DNA of 64,000 bases from Candidatus Hydrogenedentota bacterium (GTDB lineage: Bacteria; Hydrogenedentota; Hydrogenedentia; Hydrogenedentales; CAILVY01): assembly GCA_029565395.1 (NCBI GenBank), contig JAKQOG010000258.1, positions 1 to 64,000 of the forward strand. The letters are read 5' to 3'. Of this stretch, positions 61,612 through 64,000 are shown piece by piece (the first letter of the stretch is position 1; the number at the start of each line of letters is the position of its first letter). The notes under the pieces were generated by a model that saw only the letters and a list, made by a program, of their open reading frames with translations, did not search any database and was not told the DNA's origin. Both the position numbers and the translations under genes were made by a program.

Positions 61612-62511
61612 TTATTTTGTACACAGGAAGATAATCTGGCTGCCGGGTATTTTAAAACGGCGCTGTTCTTCCGGGGATAACAGGTCTGTTGGTGTAAACG
61701 TCTGAACCTGAAATCCATGTAAGCGTTCGGAAAAGTCAAGAGGGGAATAATCCCGTACGTGACCGAACATTCGTTCGTTGCCACGTCCGAATTCCATGGT
61801 GCGGGCCAAATGCATGCCGAAGGGCACCATGATCAAGGCCTTTCCACCGGATTTGATCACGCGCGCGATCTCCGAGATCGCGGCGCGGTCATCGTCCACA
61901 TGCTCCAGCATGTGCAGCACGGCGGCGGCGTCGAATACAGCATCAGGCAACGGCAACCGCTGGGCATCGGCCTGAAACCGAGGGCCGGTAAGCGGCCTGA
62001 GCTTCTCAGGGGCGATATCCATGCTAAAACACCGGCGTCCCTCGCCTTGCAAAAGGTTCCGCACCTGCATTTCCGGGGCGAAGTGCAAAATATCGCCGCT
62101 GCCGGATAAAAGGGCATCCGGATAACGGTTGAAAAAAACCTGGATCATACGATGCCGCTCCTGGGCAAGGCAGTGCGGGCATTCCGCCTCAGCCAGCACG
62201 CAAATTTCGCCGTCGAGGGCATGAAACGCATAGCCTGTCCAACCGCAACAGGGACACTCCACGCGTTTTTGACGCGTCAGCCGGCTCCGGAGCAGATTTG
62301 CGGCATTGAGCGCATGGGCTTTCGCACATATCCATCCTGCATGGGGATTTCGGGAGAAGGTCTTGCGGAACACCTCCGCAAGATCACTCACTACGTGATT
62401 TAATACAAAAGAAACATTCATGCCGTTTAAAACAACGCTTTCTTCTTTAAATCCAGCAGGGAGTATGGCAAAGTATGCATGGGTATTCAAAACAACCGGC
62501 GGTGCGGTCAT
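61612..62511 (-). CDS. SAM-dependent methyltransferase with N-terminal zinc-binding cluster
   Basis: A 299-residue protein (or 269 if Met31 at 62421 is used; neither start has a good site). CPCCGWTG and CPHCLAQERHRM near 83-118 form a four-cysteine zinc ribbon-like unit. The methyltransferase part has FSMDIAPEKLRPL, QADAQRLPLPDAVFDAAAVL, LEHVDDDRAAISEIARVIKSGG and ALIMVPFGMH, the order of Methyltransf_11. Proteins of this layout (zinc cluster then class I methyltransferase) are seen in glycan-related clusters, but the target is unknown. Divergent from the deacetylase-like gene, with 77 bases between. Confidence 0.8.
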   Translation of the reverse strand: MTAPPVVLNTHAYFAILPAGFKEESVVLNGMNVSFVLNHVVSDLAEVFRKTFSRNPHAGWICAKAHALNAANLLRSRLTRQKRVECPCCGWTGYAFHALDGEICVLAEAECPHCLAQERHRMIQVFFNRYPDALLSGSGDILHFAPEMQVRNLLQGEGRRCFSMDIAPEKLRPLTGPRFQADAQRLPLPDAVFDAAAVLHMLEHVDDDRAAISEIARVIKSGGKALIMVPFGMHLARTMEFGRGNERMFGHVRDYSPLDFSERLHGFQVQTFTPTDLLSPEEQRRFKIPGSQIIFLCTK

Positions 62512-62588
62512 ATTTTCAACTGTCTCCCCGGCTTCTGCTACTATGCCGTTTGTAAAGCAATTCCCGTAAATCAGGAGAGCAACATAAA

Positions 62589-64000
62589 ATGCTGAAATGT
62601 GGTGTTGGTGTAATCTTATGCGTTTTTTGCAGTGGCTGGGCCTTGGCGCAGACGCAGGAGGAAAAACAGAACCTTATGGGAACAACAATGGCGCCCAGGA
62701 TTGTGAACATCGTGAATTTCATTCGCGGCGTGGAGCCTCGAACGGATGTGGATCTGCTGTTGCCGGTGGTCAAGCAACTCGAACTGATCAAACAGCATGG
62801 ATTACCCGCCACCTTCTTGATTCAATACGATGCCATGGAGCAGGAGCGGTTTGTAATTTTGTTAAAAGAGCAATTGCCGCAGCAATGCGAGCTTGGGGGC
62901 TGGTTTGAGGTGGTGCAGCCGATGGTGGAGGCCGCGGGCCTGAAATGGCGGGGGCGCTATCCCTGGGACTGGCACGTGAATGTCGGATTTTCCGTGGGAT
63001 ATCCGCCTGCGGAGCGAGAAAAACTGGTGGATGTGTTCATGGAGAAATTCAAGAACACCTTCGGCTATCTTCCGAAATCCGTGGGGTCCTGGTTTCTGGA
63101 TGCCCACACGCTCGGTTATATGGCGGACAAGTACGGCGTGAGCGCCTCGTGTAATTGCAAGGATCAGATCGGGACCGATGGGTACACCCTCTGGGGCGGA
63201 TACTGGAATCAGGCCTATTATCCCAGCCGCAAGAATGCGTATATGCCCGCGCAACATGCGGGCGGGCAAATCCCCGTGCCGGTGTTCCGCATGCTGGGAA
63301 GCGATCCGATTTACCAATATGATGCGGGCTTTGGAGAAGCCGCACAGAGTGTGGTTACGCTGGAACCTGCCTACAAAGACGGTGGCGGAAACCCGTCGTG
63401 GGTGCGGTGGTTCTTCCGCACCTTGACCGATGCCCCCTGTCTGGCGTTCGCCTATACCCAGGTGGGCCAGGAAAATTCGTTTGGCTGGCCCGTCATGGGC
63501 GAGGGATTAACCGATCAGATCGGATTGCTGGAAGAGTTGTCGAAACAGGGCAAGGTGCGTGTGGAGACCTTGGCCGCTTCCGCCGAATGGTTCCGGAACA
63601 CCTTCCGCACGACGCCCGAAACCACAGTGACCGCGCTTGAAGATTGGAAGGACGAAGGCCGCGCCTCGGTGTGGTATAACTCCCGGTATTACCGTGTCAA
63701 TGTCTTCTGGGATAAAGAAAAGATGTGTATTCGTGACATCCATATGTTTGATGAACGGTATGCGGAGCGCTATCTGACGGCGGTTGAGCCCTCTTCTTCC
63801 TGTATATATGACACGCTTCCGGTGGTGGACGGATTTCGTTGGAGCACGCAGGAAACGCGGGCAGGGCTGACCCCCGTGGCCACGGTGAACGGGCAAACCA
63901 TTCCGTTGAGCGGCCGCGCGCCGATCGTGGAAGAAACACGGGACGGCAAACTGCGTGTGCGATGGCCGTTGCTGGATATTGGAGAACTGGAAGCCCTATT
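62589..64000 (+). CDS. Exported polysaccharide-deacetylase-fold protein, cut by window edge
   Basis: 470 codons are open from ATG 62589 (AGGAGAG about ten bases upstream) to the right edge. A signal peptide ends at ALAQ. RIVNIVNFIRGVEPRTDVDLL, ELIKQHGLPATFLIQYDAM, ECELGGWFEVVQ-like and FGYLPKSVGSWFLDAHTLGYMADKYGVSASCNCKDQ segments (given in parts) follow the strand order of the glycoside-hydrolase/deacetylase beta/alpha fold used by NodB-type deacetylases; the H-x-x-x-H metal motif is not obvious. It may be a glycosidase or deacetylase acting on an exported polysaccharide. Confidence 0.75.
   Translation, partial: MLKCGVGVILCVFCSGWALAQTQEEKQNLMGTTMAPRIVNIVNFIRGVEPRTDVDLLLPVVKQLELIKQHGLPATFLIQYDAMEQERFVILLKEQLPQQCELGGWFEVVQPMVEAAGLKWRGRYPWDWHVNVGFSVGYPPAEREKLVDVFMEKFKNTFGYLPKSVGSWFLDAHTLGYMADKYGVSASCNCKDQIGTDGYTLWGGYWNQAYYPSRKNAYMPAQHAGGQIPVPVFRMLGSDPIYQYDAGFGEAAQSVVTLEPAYKDGGGNPSWVRWFFRTLTDAPCLAFAYTQVGQENSFGWPVMGEGLTDQIGLLEELSKQGKVRVETLAASAEWFRNTFRTTPETTVTALEDWKDEGRASVWYNSRYYRVNVFWDKEKMCIRDIHMFDERYAERYLTAVEPSSSCIYDTLPVVDGFRWSTQETRAGLTPVATVNGQTIPLSGRAPIVEETRDGKLRVRWPLLDIGELEAL

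Overview
The window is GC-rich bacterial DNA with canonical AGGAGG-type ribosome binding sites and dense, mostly short-gapped gene clusters on both strands. The closest fit is a member of the PVC/Hydrogenedentota-like heterotrophs, most likely Candidatus Hydrogenedentota. This rests on large exported proteins carrying long EGE-rich linkers followed by a tandem 'LSELLRVIQFFN' dockerin-like tail, on many Gfo/Idh/MocA oxidoreductases, xylose-isomerase-like TIM barrels and Tat-exported sugar enzymes, and on dispersed hairpin repeats of the type that yields spurious 'GRARLPPSR/LGGSLALP' peptides. No rRNA, tRNA, CRISPR array, phage or insertion sequence was seen. The phylum call is an inference from these signatures, not from a marker gene.

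Layout. 1-1388: two exported surface-type proteins (the first runs off the left edge). 1829-5397: a sialidase-like plus GH36 alpha-galactosidase operon (minus). 5726-9838: a four-gene minus operon of an M24-like protein, a TIM-barrel epimerase and two Gfo/Idh/MocA dehydrogenases. 9978-10410: an MNT antitoxin-type nucleotidyltransferase with a collapsed HEPN partner. 10426-13575: a giant exported PHP-TIG-Ig-like-P-domain protein. 13833-18961: a translationally linked trio, namely a TPR membrane protein with eight FliM-like motifs, a FlgN-like coiled coil and a PAS histidine kinase. 19874-27741: NYN RNase-like protein, MttB-family methyltransferase, SGNH hydrolase, O-methyltransferase, TrmH and an FHA-GAF-sigma54 activator. 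27753-35472: minus-strand glycan genes (GH106-like, PIG-L deacetylase, ROK-like protein, GHL10/beta-helix). 35598-36286: a VapBC-type pair with its own operator. 36288-40436: Tat-exported isochorismatase-like protein and Fkp, the bifunctional fucokinase/GDP-fucose pyrophosphorylase. 40645-44204: cupin phosphomannose-isomerase-like protein, dehydrogenase and epimerase. 44370-47672: DUF4143 ATPase and an orphan membrane-anchored protein. 47899-52923: Tat-exported epimerase and dehydrogenase, HEAT-repeat lipoprotein, 3-keto-disaccharide hydrolase. 53084-59625: EGE/dockerin-like protein, a third Tat-exported dehydrogenase, then an SSS symporter with three small coupled genes. 59689-64000: a second DUF4143 ATPase, a membrane-anchored helical protein, a methyltransferase and a polysaccharide-deacetylase-like protein cut by the right edge.

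How it works together. Most of the content is carbohydrate acquisition: exported glycosidases release sugars, exported Gfo/Idh/MocA enzymes with DUF1080 may run a 3-keto-glycoside route outside the cytoplasm, a Na+/solute symporter brings product in, and cytosolic dehydrogenase/epimerase sets finish catabolism. Sialidase, alpha-galactosidase, rhamnosidase-like enzyme and Fkp point to complex fucose- or rhamnose-containing glycans. The best candidates for something undescribed are the FliM-motif/TPR/FlgN/kinase trio, the symporter cassette of small genes, and three families of dispersed hairpins, one of which shows compensatory changes in its stem.
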